From NCBI RefSeq assembly GCF_040939785.1, contig NZ_CP162553.1, forward strand, positions 2,790,001-2,854,000: a stretch of 64,000 nt of DNA, read 5' to 3'. The notes beneath the pieces are model-generated. The model worked only from the letters and a program-made list of their open reading frames with translations, was not told the origin of the DNA and did not search any database. Shown here in pieces: positions 1 through 8,978 of the stretch (the first letter of the stretch is position 1; each line of letters starts with the position of its first letter). The translations under genes and the position numbers were made by a program. The DNA comes from Bradyrhizobium lupini. Lineage in GTDB: Bacteria; Pseudomonadota; Alphaproteobacteria; Rhizobiales; Xanthobacteraceae.

Positions 1-240
1 TTTTGTCGGCGAAACGCCCGAAGCAGATCGTCTTTGTGGATGTGGTGCGGCAAGGCTGTGAACCGGTTTGGACATATGGTCGGCATGTTCCCCAAGGAGA
101 ATGCCATGGTTCGCCTCATTGGAGCGGTCCTGCTCGAACAGAACGATGAATGGGCCGTCCAGCGTGCCCGTTACATGACGCTGGAAACCATCGCGCCTTT
201 GAGCGATGATTCGAGCGTCAGCCTTCCGGCTGCCAGCTGA
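1..240 (+). pseudogene. IS256-family transposase, C-terminal remnant
   Basis: The frame open from base 1 ends at a TGA at 238-240. Its last ~50 residues read like the C-terminus of IS256-family transposases: a VGMFP segment, then [19 protein letters not shown] and a short serine/proline tail. Residues upstream of VGMFP do not match what that family normally carries there (a basic NGEIKRRT-like stretch), so only the end of the gene seems preserved. No DDE catalytic residue lies in the window. It is a degraded insertion sequence within the element that ends near 2710. The family call is from memory of the motif, not from a search. Confidence 0.7.
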
Positions 241-837
241 CCGGGCCCGGCTCTCTTGCCGGCGAACCGGTTGCCCGAGCGCCAGTTACAGCATGCTGAG
301 AAACACGAGTATTTCTGACAGTGCTTTTCGCGCGCTACTGCGGAGCTCACGAAGACGCGATTGCTAGCTCTTGGAGCCTCGACGCAAGAGCGATCGAACA
401 AGCGGAATAAGAAAAGACCCAATCATCGAAGGCTCCTTGGGCTCGGACCACCGCGTCTGGGCTGAACGTACAGTTCGCCGGGCTCTGCGGCAGCCACTAC
501 AATCTGTGGGGAACCGAGGACGGCTCCTACGCACCCGCACCCGCACCCGCACCCGCACCCGCACCCGCACCCGCACCCGCACCCGCACCCGCACCCGATA
601 ACAAACTTACGCCGCCGCCACCCGCAAGTATTTTTACTCCGCTTTGCTTAGCATTTCTACTCTGGACTACGCGCCTCATCGCCAGGAATGCCCTCACGCA
701 CGCTGCGGCACTTGACGAATTTCATTTTCATTCGAAGCTGCCGAAGCCAGCATGAGGGACGCGTTGCGAGTAATCGCTGCGGCTTGGCCGTAGCGCAGCG
801 CGGAAATTTACGCTAGCTTCCGCTCGCGAGTTTGCAA
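241..837. other. Gene-poor stretch with a decayed reading frame and hexanucleotide repeat
   Basis: No intact gene is visible here. On the plus strand a frame opens after a TAA near 407 and runs without a clear start codon through WARTTASGLNVQFAGLCGS, then an alternating Ala-Pro tract from the repeat, then to a TGA near 754. Alanine-proline tracts are common linkers in rhizobial exported proteins, so this may be a gene fragment with its 5' end missing. I do not recognise the family. The RT-repeat reading of the same tract in other frames is a shadow. Confidence 0.4.
530..597. repeat. (CGCACC)n hexanucleotide tandem repeat
   Basis: About eleven perfect copies of a six-base unit (CGCACC or its rotation GCACCC). 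In the one frame that gives plausible protein the tract encodes alternating Ala-Pro; the other frames give Arg-Thr or its antisense. A perfect in-frame hexamer changes copy number by replication slippage without breaking the frame. Confidence 0.9.
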
Positions 838-1101
838 ATGCCTACCCGCATCCGATCTTTCCGAAGACAACGAGCGACCATTCGACCGCTTGCCCCCTCC
901 CATCCTCAGAGCTGGGATAATCCGGACAATGAGGAAATCTGGTTTGAGTTGGCGCGCGCCATCGGACGTCAGATCGCACGGGATGAACATCATGGCTCGG
1001 GGCAGCCGATAGAGGACCGGCATGACGGACCCGTCATCGAAGAAAACGGCCGTAATATACGCGCGCTATTCGAGCGACATGCAAAGGGTGAGCTCGATTG
1101 A
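838..1101 (+). CDS. Small conserved protein upstream of a serine recombinase
   Basis: The product is 87 residues from the ATG at 838 (a TTG lies two codons upstream). It starts with a basic segment (RIRSFRRQRATIRPL), has a central SWDNPDNEEIW...ELARAIGR stretch, and ends in a charged helix. I recall small proteins with this SWDNP/ELARAIGR pattern upstream of large serine recombinases in rhizobia, but cannot name a family or function. Its 3' end overlaps the recombinase start (1022) by about 80 bp in another frame, which suggests translational coupling. It could be a DNA-binding accessory factor of the recombinase; that is inference only. Confidence 0.6.
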   Translation: MPTRIRSFRRQRATIRPLAPSHPQSWDNPDNEEIWFELARAIGRQIARDEHHGSGQPIEDRHDGPVIEENGRNIRALFERHAKGELD

Positions 1102-2724
1102 CGGTCAGCTGTTACTCTGCCGCAAAGTCGCATTGCGCAACAACCTCGATGTCGTCGGCGAGTTTGTGGATGCCGCAAAATCTGGTCTTACCGAAGGTGC
1201 GCGGGACGGCTATCAGCGCTTGCTCAACGGTGTGCGAAGCCGGCAGTTTGACGTAGTCGTCGTTGAGCATTTCGACCGCTTGTCGCGCGATCCCGCAACC
1301 ATCCAGCGTCTCAAGCAGGTTTTCGAGTTCAACGGCGTTGAGCTGATGGATCAGAAAGGAGTCTACGCGACCGCCACTGACATTAGCATCGCAAGTCTGT
1401 ACAACACGATTTACAAGCCGCAGCTCGCCGAAAAGGTTCGGCGCGGCCATGACAACGCTGTTGCGAACGGAAGAATTCCGGGCTCATACGCCTATGGTTA
1501 TCGGCCGAGGCCGGGCGCGCCCGGCGAGCGCGTAATCGATGAGAACGAAGCAAAGATTGTGCTCCGCATCTTCAAAGAATATGCAGCGGGCCGCTCGACC
1601 CGAACTATCGCCGCTGACCTCACCCGCGAAGGCGTGCCCTCACCAGGGGCAACTCGTCACAAGAACAAGGCGGGTCGCACCACCTGGAACCATCAGTGCA
1701 TCACAGGCGGTCGGCATGGTCGCGGCATTATCGGCAACGAACTATACATCGGCGAGATACATTGGAACGTTCGCTCGACAATTCTTAACCCAGAGACGCA
1801 GAAGAAACAGAAGCGCTGCAATCCAGCAGAACGCCACATTATCGTCAAAAAGCCAGAGCTGCGGATCGTTCCGCAAGGGCTCTGGGATCTAGCGCAGAAG
1901 GTTCGTAGGGTGCGCGCGGTATCTATGTTCGGACCGACTGGCCAGCCGCGGCGTCGCGCCGTGAGTCCGCGCAACCATGAGCACCCGCTTGCCGGTGTGC
2001 TCCGGTGTGGCGTCTGCAATGGCCATATGCGAATCGCTCAATCCTCGCGTAACGGTGCGCCGCGCGCGGCATGCGCGAGCGCGCATCAGCGGGGCACCTG
2101 CGAGCACACCCGTAGCTTTGATATGGACGTTCTGCTCGAGGATGCCTCCGAAAAAATCAGGTGAAATTGCTTTCGCCGAAAGCCATTGAAGAGGCGATGC
2201 GTACTTGGAAGGAGGAGCGCAAAAACGATCGGAACAATGGCAGCGAACACAATAAGCTAGAGCGTCGACGCCGCGTATTGACTACCGAGATCGAACGCCT
2301 CTCTTATGCCATCGCAAATAGCCGCCGCAAGCCGGACGAATTGCTCAAGCGGATCGATGAGTGCGATCTGGAGCGGGAAAGCGTTGAAGAGCGCTTGCGG
2401 CTGCTGGGCGGTGGCGGCGAAAATTTAGTTGGCTTCGATCGCCCGAAATTCAGTGACCGATACTCCTCGGAGGTTAGAAGGCTTATCACCGCGCTCAAAA
2501 CCAATCCGAAGGCGATCGAAACTCGCATTGCCTTCCGCAACTTGATTGAATGCATAGTAGTGCATCCGGTTCGCAAGCGGATGCCCTACGAATATACGCC
2601 CTACCTGAACAGCTCCGCGCTTTACGGAAAGAACCTTTTTCCCGAAAACCGCAGCAAGGAGCGAGAGATCAGCACGTTTGCATACTACGACAATGGCAAG
2701 CCAGGGAAATCCGTGTCCTCGTAA
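1022..2724 (+). pseudogene. Large serine recombinase, split by a frameshift
   Basis: Two adjacent frames make one large serine recombinase. Part one (1022-2164, 380 aa) has the resolvase domain with the nucleophile motif YARYSSDMQ near residue 14, a recombinase domain around residues 150-260, and a zinc-ribbon (LRCGVCNG ... CASAHQRGTC). It stops at a TGA at 2162-2164. Part two (2161-2724, 187 aa, GTG start overlapping that stop as GTGA) supplies the usual C-terminal coiled-coil and tail (KLLSPKAIEEAMRTWKEER). Members of this family carry both parts in one chain of about 550 residues. The shift lies just after a run of six A (about 2150-2156). The last codons and the TAA at 2722 lie inside sequence belonging to ybgC, as expected for an integrase gene next to its own attachment site. 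Confidence 0.85.
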
Positions 2725-2786
2725 TAGACGCGGACCTGCATATGGTGGCGGCCGTCGCGGATCTCGCCGTCGAGATGAGCTGTCAC
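2686..2786 (-). pseudogene. ybgC: YbgC acyl-CoA thioesterase, 5' fragment truncated by integration
   Basis: From a GTG at 2786 the minus strand reads VTAHLDGEIRDGRHH then MQVRVYYEDTDF, the N-terminus of the Tol-Pal-associated hot-dog thioesterase YbgC; the YEDTDF motif includes the catalytic Asp. Soon after, the frame leaves the family sequence and stops. Intact YbgC is about 130-150 residues, so roughly three quarters is missing. In alphaproteobacteria ybgC commonly follows ruvB and precedes tolQ, which fits its place here. The remaining ybgC and the tol-pal genes are expected at the other end of the inserted element, outside the window. A functional gene may have been rebuilt there if the element carries a replacement 5' end. 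Confidence 0.7.
2698..2722. other. Putative attachment site (element/ybgC junction)
   Basis: The ybgC reading frame (minus strand) matches the family through VYYEDTDF and then departs into a short PGLPLS tail and stop, where the family continues with SGIVYHANY. The recombinase frame on the plus strand ends within the same bases (KSVSS then TAA). The crossover core should therefore lie in this ~25 bp. The exact core cannot be fixed without the other junction or an empty site. Confidence 0.6.
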
Positions 2787-2856
2787 GTCGCGAGCCTCTT
2801 CGCTTTTTCGGTAACCAGCCCGTTTTGCGCAAAAACGGCCGGCTGCGCAAGCGCGG

Positions 2857-3773
2857 CTAGACCACCGCCGGCCCACGCCCCAGCGTCACCTCGACGATCT
2901 CCGGCGGCACGCCGACGCGGAGCGGCATGATGCTGCAACCGAGGCCGCCGGAGATGATGACGTCGCATTTGAGCCGGACATGGCCATAGGCGAGCCGGAG
3001 GCCGTGCTGTGGCGGAACCGCCGGCGACCAACCGAGCAGGCGGACCTGGCCGCCATGAGTGTGGCCGGACAGTTGCAGCGCGATGCGGGCGGGCACGCGC
3101 GGCGCGATATTGGGCTCATGCGCGAGCAGGATGATCGGCGCGTCGTCGGTGACCTTGGCAAGCGTCGCGTCGAGATCGTCGGCGCCGAAGCGTCCCGTGC
3201 TCGGAAGCGTCGCGCCGGCAGAAAGGCGAGTTGATCGCCAAGGCCGGCGAGCCAGAATGCACGGCCATCCTTGGCGAGCCGCACGACGTCGTTCTCGTAG
3301 ACGGGAATGCCGGCCGTCTCCAGCGCGCGATGCGCGACCGTCGGCCCGTGTCCAGCCTGCTGGACGATCCTGTCCGCCCAATAGTCATGGTTGCCCATGA
3401 CGGCATGGACGCCGAGCGGCGCTTTCAGGCCGGCCAGCACCTTGGCCCATTCGCTCGCCGGAATGATGCGCGTGACCTGGTGCAGACCGGCAACATAGTC
3501 GCCGAGCAGCACGATGATATCCGCATTCAGCGCATTGGTGCGATCGACGATGGCTTCGATCCGCTCCAGCGACATCCAGGGATCGCAGGCATGGATGTCG
3601 GCGATCACGGCGATCTTCAGCGGGAAATCCGCCGGCCATTGCCGCGGGGTTGGATGATAGCGGGTGACGCGAAGCCGCAGCACCGGCTCGACGCCGACGC
3701 CATAGGCCGCGGTCGATGCGCCGAGGGCGGACAGTCCGCCGATGGAACGGATGAGGTGACGGCGCGTGATCAT
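2857..3773 (-). pseudogene. Calcineurin-like metallophosphoesterase with a frameshift
   Basis: The N-terminal half (from ATG 3773) has a twin-arginine-type leader (TRRHLIRSIGGLSALG) and the metal-binding motifs DIHACD, GDYV and GNHDYW. The C-terminal half lies in another frame, ending at 2857, and carries the GHTHGGQ motif followed by ISGGLGCSIMPLRVGVPPE. The two halves join naturally near 3195-3215, where FLPARRF in one frame should pass to GADDLDATLAKV in the other. Read literally, the first frame runs on as arginine/serine-rich nonsense to 2886. Intact, this would be an exported or membrane-attached phosphoesterase of about 300 residues, of the type acting on phosphodiesters or UDP-sugar lipids. 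It sits between ruvB and the disrupted ybgC. The frameshift may be real decay or a sequence error. Confidence 0.8.
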
Positions 3774-3901
3774 GGCAGCCTGATCGTGATGCAGCTTGTT
3801 GATGCGACCCTATTGAAGCGGAAATGGGGTGCTTTTGTGCAGACCCTCTGCACGAAATCACCGGAAATTCATGACGGCCCGACCGTCCGTACTTGCGCAG
3901 A

Positions 3902-4960
3902 TCAGTCGTCGCTCTCGTCGGTGCCGAACAGGCCGAACTGTGCCGCCGCATCGCGCGATGGCTCGCTGATGCCGAGATGGCGAAAGGCGTGCGAGGTGAG
4001 CAGGCGGCCGCGCGGAGTGCGCTGCAGATAGCCGCACTGGATCAGATAGGGCTCGATGATGTCTTCGATCGCATCGCGCGGCTCCGACAGAGCGGCGGCC
4101 ATCGTCTCGACGCCGACCGGGCCGCCGCCATAGTTCTGCGCGATGGTCGTGAGGTAACGGCGGTCCATCGCGTCGAGGCCGGCGGCATCGACCTCGAGCG
4201 CGCTCAGCGCGTGGTCGGCAATCTTGCGATCGATCCTGTCGGCATCGGCCGCCGAAGCAAAATCGCGCACGCGGCGCAGCAGCCGGCCGGCGATACGCGG
4301 CGTGCCACGCGCGCGTCGCGCGATCTCGTTGGCGCCATCCGCGCTCATGCCGACGTTGAGCACGCGGGCACCACGGGTGACAATGCTTTCCAGCTCCTCG
4401 ATGGTGTAGAAATTCAACCGGACCGGAATGCCGAAGCGGTCGCGCAAGGGATTGGTGAGCAGGCCGGCGCGGGTAGTGGCGCCGACGAGGGTGAATTTCG
4501 ACAGCTCGATCTTCACCGAGCGCGCCGCCGGACCCTCGCCGATGATGAGGTCGAGCTGGAAATCCTCCATCGCGGGATAGAGCACTTCTTCCACCGCCGG
4601 GCTCAGGCGATGGATCTCGTCGATGAACAGCACATCGCGCTCTTCGAGATTGGTGAGCAGCGCGGCGAGATCGCCGGCCTTGGCGATCACCGGGCCTGAT
4701 GTCGCGCGAAAGCCGACGCCGAGTTCCTTGGCCACGATCTGCGCCAGCGTGGTCTTGCCGAGGCCGGGGGGACCGACGAACAGCACGTGATCCAGCGCCT
4801 CGCCGCGCTTGCGCGCCGCCTCGATGAAGATGGACAGATTCTTGCGCGCCTGCTGCTGGCCGACGAAGTCGGACAGCGATTGCGGACGCAGCGCAGTGTC
4901 GCCGACATCGTCGCTGCGGCGCTCGGGCGTGACCATGCGGTTGGCCTTAGGATCGCTCAC
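3902..4960 (-). CDS. ruvB: Holliday junction branch migration ATPase RuvB
   Basis: The product is 352 residues, normal for RuvB. It is the AAA+ motor that drives branch migration of Holliday junctions together with RuvA. The Walker A motif GPPGLGKT, Walker B FIDEIHR, sensor I GATTRAG and the C-terminal winged-helix region ([12 protein letters not shown]) are all present. Its ATG overlaps the ruvA stop by 4 bp, so ruvC-ruvA-ruvB are translated as a coupled operon on the minus strand. Confidence 0.98.
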   Translation of the reverse strand: MSDPKANRMVTPERRSDDVGDTALRPQSLSDFVGQQQARKNLSIFIEAARKRGEALDHVLFVGPPGLGKTTLAQIVAKELGVGFRATSGPVIAKAGDLAALLTNLEERDVLFIDEIHRLSPAVEEVLYPAMEDFQLDLIIGEGPAARSVKIELSKFTLVGATTRAGLLTNPLRDRFGIPVRLNFYTIEELESIVTRGARVLNVGMSADGANEIARRARGTPRIAGRLLRRVRDFASAADADRIDRKIADHALSALEVDAAGLDAMDRRYLTTIAQNYGGGPVGVETMAAALSEPRDAIEDIIEPYLIQCGYLQRTPRGRLLTSHAFRHLGISEPSRDAAAQFGLFGTDESDD

Positions 4961-5574
4961 TTCGCGAGCTCCTTCAGGCCAAGGCGAATGAGCTGCGCGG
5001 TCTCCGCATTCTCACCCGCGCTGCGCGATGCAGATGCAATGGCCGCGGCAGCTTGCGGCTGGCCGTAGCCGAGATTGACCAGCGCGGAGATCGCGTCCGC
5101 CACGGGCCGTGGCGCGCGCTGGTCGTCGACGGCGCCGGCGAGGTGCACGACCGCCGGATCGACATTGGCAAAGGCCGGCGCCTTGTCCTTCAACTCGGTG
5201 ACGATGCGCTCTGCGACTTTGGGGCCGACACCCGGCGTGCGCGCCACTGCAGCCTTGTCGCGCAACGCGATCGCGTTGGCGAGGTCGGACGGCCCAAGCG
5301 TGCCGAGCACAGCGAGCGCGACCTTGGCGCCGACGCCCTGCACGGTCTGAAGCAGGCGAAACCATTCGCGCTCCTGGTCGCTGCGGAAGCCGAACAGCTT
5401 GATCTGATCCTCGCGAACATAGGTCTCGATCGACAGCACGGCGGCCTCGCCCGGCGAGGGCAGATGCTGCAGCGTGCGCGTCGAGCAATGCACCTGATAA
5501 CCGACCCCGCCGACGTCGAGGATGACGAAATCCTCGCCGTAGGAATCGATCAGGCCCTTGAGCTTGCCGATCAT
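4957..5574 (-). CDS. ruvA: Holliday junction DNA-binding protein RuvA
   Basis: The product is 205 residues. The N-terminal OB-fold ([16 protein letters not shown]) is followed by two helix-hairpin-helix segments ([13 protein letters not shown] and [14 protein letters not shown]) and a C-terminal RuvB-contacting domain ([12 protein letters not shown]). It binds the four-way junction as a tetramer and loads RuvB. It overlaps ruvC and ruvB by 4 bp on each side, typical of a tightly coupled operon. Confidence 0.98.
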   Translation of the reverse strand: MIGKLKGLIDSYGEDFVILDVGGVGYQVHCSTRTLQHLPSPGEAAVLSIETYVREDQIKLFGFRSDQEREWFRLLQTVQGVGAKVALAVLGTLGPSDLANAIALRDKAAVARTPGVGPKVAERIVTELKDKAPAFANVDPAVVHLAGAVDDQRAPRPVADAISALVNLGYGQPQAAAAIASASRSAGENAETAQLIRLGLKELAK

Positions 5575-6098
5575 AAGCCTGCCACCTTCAGCCGCAGCGC
5601 GGTGCTCTGGCGATGATGGGCATGGGTGATGGCGATGGCGAGCGCGTCGGCGGCGTCCGCGGACGGCGGATCGGCCTTCGGCAGCAAAATCTTGAGCATC
5701 ATCGCGATCTGCTGCTTGTCGGCGTGGCCGGCGCCGACCACCGTCTTCTTCACCTGGTTCGGCGCGTATTCGGCAACACTGATGCCGAACATCGCAGGCG
5801 CGAGCATGGCGACGCCGCGGGCCTGGCCGAGCTTCAGCGTCGCGACGCCGTCCTTATTGACGAAAGTCTGCTCGACCGCGGCTTCCATCGGCTTGTGACT
5901 GGACAGGACGGCGGCCAGCCCCTCATGGATCGCGAGCAGCCGGCTCGCCAGCGGCAAATCGTCCGGCGGCTCCACCGAGCCGCAGGCGACGTAGATCAGG
6001 CGGTTGCCCTCGGCCTCGATCACGCCCCAGCCGGTGCGGCGCAGGCCAGGGTCGATGCCGATGATGCGAACGGGGCCACGAATCGGGAGCGTCGTCAT
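5571..6098 (-). CDS. ruvC: Crossover junction endodeoxyribonuclease RuvC
   Basis: The product is 175 residues, the usual length. It resolves Holliday junctions by symmetric cleavage. The acidic catalytic residues are visible in [22 protein letters not shown] and [14 protein letters not shown]. It is the first gene of the ruvCAB operon and lies about 70 bp downstream of the yebC-type gene on the same strand. Confidence 0.98.
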   Translation of the reverse strand: MTTLPIRGPVRIIGIDPGLRRTGWGVIEAEGNRLIYVACGSVEPPDDLPLASRLLAIHEGLAAVLSSHKPMEAAVEQTFVNKDGVATLKLGQARGVAMLAPAMFGISVAEYAPNQVKKTVVGAGHADKQQIAMMLKILLPKADPPSADAADALAIAITHAHHRQSTALRLKVAGL

Positions 6099-6169
6099 GA
6101 GCCAGTGATAGCGGCTGGCCGCCGTGGGGGAAACAGAAACAGAACGGAAGTAACAGGGGAAGTGCCCCC

Positions 6170-6916
6170 CTACCCGCCCATCTTCGCCAGCAGCGCGTCC
6201 GACACCTCGAAATTGGCGTAGACGTGCTGGACGTCGTCGTGCTCGTTGAGCAGGTCCATCAGCTTGAGCAGCTTCTCGCCCGTCTCGTCGTCGACTGCGA
6301 CCGTGTTCTGCGGCTTCCAGATCAGCGCGGCCTTGCGCGGCTCGCCGAACTTGGCCTCCAGCGCCTTGGCGACGTCGCGATAGCCTTCGGTCGAGGCGTA
6401 GATCTCGTGGCCGCCTTCGCTCGAGATCACGTCGTCGGCGCCGGCCTCGATCGCGGCATCCAGCACCGCATCGTCGGAGGCGATGCTGCGGTCGTATTCG
6501 ACGATGCCGGTTCGGTCGAACATGAAGGAGACCGAGCCGGTTTCACCGAGATTGCCGCCGGACTTGGTGAAGAAGGAGCGGATGTCGGAAGCCGCGCGGT
6601 TGCGATTGTCGGTCAGCGCCTCGACGATGACGGCAACGCCGCCTGGGCCGTAACCCTCGTAGCGGATCTCGTCATAATTCTCGCTGTCGCTGCCGAGCGC
6701 CTTCTTGACGGCGCGCTCGATATTGTCCTTCGGCATGTTCTCCTGGCGCGCCGCGGTGATGGCGGCACGCAGGCGCGGGTTCATGTTGGGGTCGGGCGTC
6801 CCCAGCTTGGCCGCGACGGTGATTTCCCGTGCCAGCTTGCCGAACAGTTTCGACTTCTGGGCATCCTGCCGCCCCTTGCGGTGCATGATGTTCTTGAATT
6901 GGGAATGTCCGGCCAT
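6170..6916 (-). CDS. YebC/PmpR-family DNA-binding regulatory protein
   Basis: The product is 248 residues, full length for the YebC/PmpR (TACO1) family. It starts with the signature [15 protein letters not shown] and carries [20 protein letters not shown] in the middle. Members have been described as transcriptional regulators and as translation factors for proline-rich stretches. The gene precedes ruvCAB, an arrangement found in many bacteria. Confidence 0.95.
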   Translation of the reverse strand: MAGHSQFKNIMHRKGRQDAQKSKLFGKLAREITVAAKLGTPDPNMNPRLRAAITAARQENMPKDNIERAVKKALGSDSENYDEIRYEGYGPGGVAVIVEALTDNRNRAASDIRSFFTKSGGNLGETGSVSFMFDRTGIVEYDRSIASDDAVLDAAIEAGADDVISSEGGHEIYASTEGYRDVAKALEAKFGEPRKAALIWKPQNTVAVDDETGEKLLKLMDLLNEHDDVQHVYANFEVSDALLAKMGG

Positions 6917-7121
6917 GCGTGATCTTCTCTAGGGACTCGTGCGCCAAGGTGAGCGTGGGAAGCGCGGCCTTATAGGCCGCCACCCCCTTGGAAAGAAAGA
7001 GGCTCTACGACTTTAAGGTAACACCGTACGGGCCCGTGCCTAGATGTCAGGCATCGTTAACCCTGATTTCATTCCAGCCTGCGAAAATAGCCTCCGACCG
7101 TCCCGCGACAAGAGAGACCTG

Positions 7122-8870
7122 ATGGCATTCGGACTATTTCGGAAGCGTCTGCCGGACATGGCTGCACCTGCGGCTGCCCCGCAGGCTGCGCAGCCGGCGG
7201 CCCATTCCGAGCCTGCCGCGGCCGTCGAAAGCGATTCGGCCAAGGAAATCCTGGAACTGCTGGAACTCGAACTGGGCGCCATGATTCGCCAGCTCGAGCG
7301 CGCCGCCAATTCGGTGGCCGGCGGCGCCGAGGCGACCGCCACGACACTTGCCGCCATCCGCGACCGCACCGACGCCCTGACCGGCCGGACCAACGCCGCG
7401 CAATCGAATGCCTCCACCTTCGCCCATGCCGCCGACAAATTCACCCAGTCGGCGCTGGGCATCGGGGCGCAGGTTCGCGAGGCCGGCAAGCTCGCCGACG
7501 AGGCCAGCGCCGCGGCACAGGAAGCCCGCGCCAATGTCGATCGCTTGCGCGAATCCTCGGCCGCCATCGGCAACGTGGTCAATCTGATCGCACAGATCGC
7601 GCGGCAGACGACGCTGCTCGCGCTCAACTCGACCATCGAGGCCGCGCGCGCGGGCGCCGCGGGAAGAGGCTTTGCGGTCGTCGCCACCGAGGTCAAGGCA
7701 CTCGCGGTGCAGACCCAGGGCGCGACGGAGGAAATCACCAAGAAGATCGACGCGCTGCAGCGCGACGCCGCCGGCTCCGCGGATGCGGTGCACCGCATCT
7801 CGCAGGCGATTGAGGCCATCCGCCCGGTGTTCGAGACCGTCAACGGCGCGGTCGCCGAACAGAACGCCACCACCAGCGAAGTCTCCGGCAACGCGACCAG
7901 CGCGTCGCAGTTCATCATCTCGGTCGGCGAAAGCGCAGCCGAGATCGATGCTGCGACCAAGGCGGCCGAGAGCCACGGCGAGAGCGTCGCCAGCGCAGGC
8001 AAGGCCGTGACCGCCTTCGCACAGAAACTGAAATCGCGCTGCGCCGTGCTGCTGCGCCAGAGCGAGCACGATGACCGCCGCAAGACCGAGCGGCTGCCCT
8101 GCCATCTCAAGCTAAAAACCGCCCGCGGCGTGCTGCCGGTCTACGAGATAGCGATGGACGGCGTGCTGATCGGCGGCGCGGACGCGGGCCGCCTTGCATC
8201 GCAAGCCATGGTCGAAGGCACCCTCGAAGGCGTCGGCGCCTGCCGCCTGCGCGTGGTCGAGCAATCCAAGGCCGGTGCCCGCGCGCAATTCGTTAGTCCC
8301 AATGACGAGCTCCGCGAGAAGATCGAGGACAGGCTGTGGTCGATCCACGAGGAGAACACGGAGTTTGTCACCCGCGCCATGGAGGCGGGTAACGCGCTGA
8401 CCGCGATCTTCGAGCAGGCGGTTGCCCGCGGCGAGGTGAAGATCGACGACCTCTTCGACACCGATTATGCCGAAATCGCCGGAACCAATCCGCAGCAGTA
8501 CCGCACCAGATATCTGGACTGGGCCGACCGCGCGCTGCCGGCGTTCCAGGAAGCCTTTCTGGCGAAGGACCCGCGCATGGCATTCTGCGCCATGGTCGAT
8601 CGCAACGGCTTCCTGCCGGTGCACAACAGGATCTATTCGCATCCGCAGCGGCCGGGTGATGCCGCCTGGAACACGGCCAACAGCCGCAACCGGCGGATGT
8701 TCAACGATCCGGCGGGGTTGGCTGCCGCGCGCAACCTGCGCTCGTATCTGGTGCAGAGCTATGCACGCGACATGGGCAACGGAAATACGGTGATGATGCG
8801 CGAGATCGACGTTCCGATCCGCGTGCAAGGCCGGCACTGGGGCGGATTCAGGACGGCCTACAAGCTCTAG
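7122..8870 (+). CDS. Soluble methyl-accepting chemotaxis-type protein with PilZ-like insert
   Basis: I chose the ATG at 7122 (582 aa) because it follows a purine-rich AAGAGAGA; an in-frame ATG at 7044 would add 26 residues. No transmembrane segment is visible, so the receptor should be cytoplasmic. An Ala-rich helical region leads to the signalling hairpin ([15 protein letters not shown], then [15 protein letters not shown]) at about residues 165-205. A PilZ-like stretch follows at about 315-400 (RRKTERLPCHLKL, then EIAMDGVLIGG). The last ~170 residues form a module shared with the next gene: DWADRALPAFQEAF, LPVHNRIYS, RNRRMFND, RDMGNGNTVMMREI and GRHWGGFRTAY. A cyclic-di-GMP input through the PilZ-like part is inference, since the binding motif is not perfect. 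Confidence 0.85.
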   Translation: MAFGLFRKRLPDMAAPAAAPQAAQPAAHSEPAAAVESDSAKEILELLELELGAMIRQLERAANSVAGGAEATATTLAAIRDRTDALTGRTNAAQSNASTFAHAADKFTQSALGIGAQVREAGKLADEASAAAQEARANVDRLRESSAAIGNVVNLIAQIARQTTLLALNSTIEAARAGAAGRGFAVVATEVKALAVQTQGATEEITKKIDALQRDAAGSADAVHRISQAIEAIRPVFETVNGAVAEQNATTSEVSGNATSASQFIISVGESAAEIDAATKAAESHGESVASAGKAVTAFAQKLKSRCAVLLRQSEHDDRRKTERLPCHLKLKTARGVLPVYEIAMDGVLIGGADAGRLASQAMVEGTLEGVGACRLRVVEQSKAGARAQFVSPNDELREKIEDRLWSIHEENTEFVTRAMEAGNALTAIFEQAVARGEVKIDDLFDTDYAEIAGTNPQQYRTRYLDWADRALPAFQEAFLAKDPRMAFCAMVDRNGFLPVHNRIYSHPQRPGDAAWNTANSRNRRMFNDPAGLAAARNLRSYLVQSYARDMGNGNTVMMREIDVPIRVQGRHWGGFRTAYKL

Positions 8871-8978
8871 TGCGCGCTCAGGCAAGACGCCAAAGCGCGA
8901 ATCACCTCTAAGATCGATATTGGAATGGGAATGCCGCGGAGAGCCGGCGAATGGCTCTGACTGGAGGACTCTCAAGAC

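Larger units (their letters stand above)
1..2710. mobile_element. End of an integrated element inserted in ybgC
   Basis: The left end of the window up to the recombinase tail is accessory DNA: an IS256 remnant, a gene-poor stretch and a large serine recombinase pointing at the junction. At about 2700-2722 the sequence changes into the 5' part of ybgC (minus strand), followed by normal chromosomal genes. Large serine recombinases are known to integrate mobile elements into conserved coding genes, with the recombinase gene beside one attachment site. The left boundary and the rest of the element lie outside the window, so its size and cargo are unknown. Confidence 0.7.

Noticed and set aside
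364..601. Arg-Thr or Val-Arg repeat proteins over the hexamer tract
   Set aside because: They are shadow readings of a (CGCACC)n repeat with no conserved flanks or start signals.
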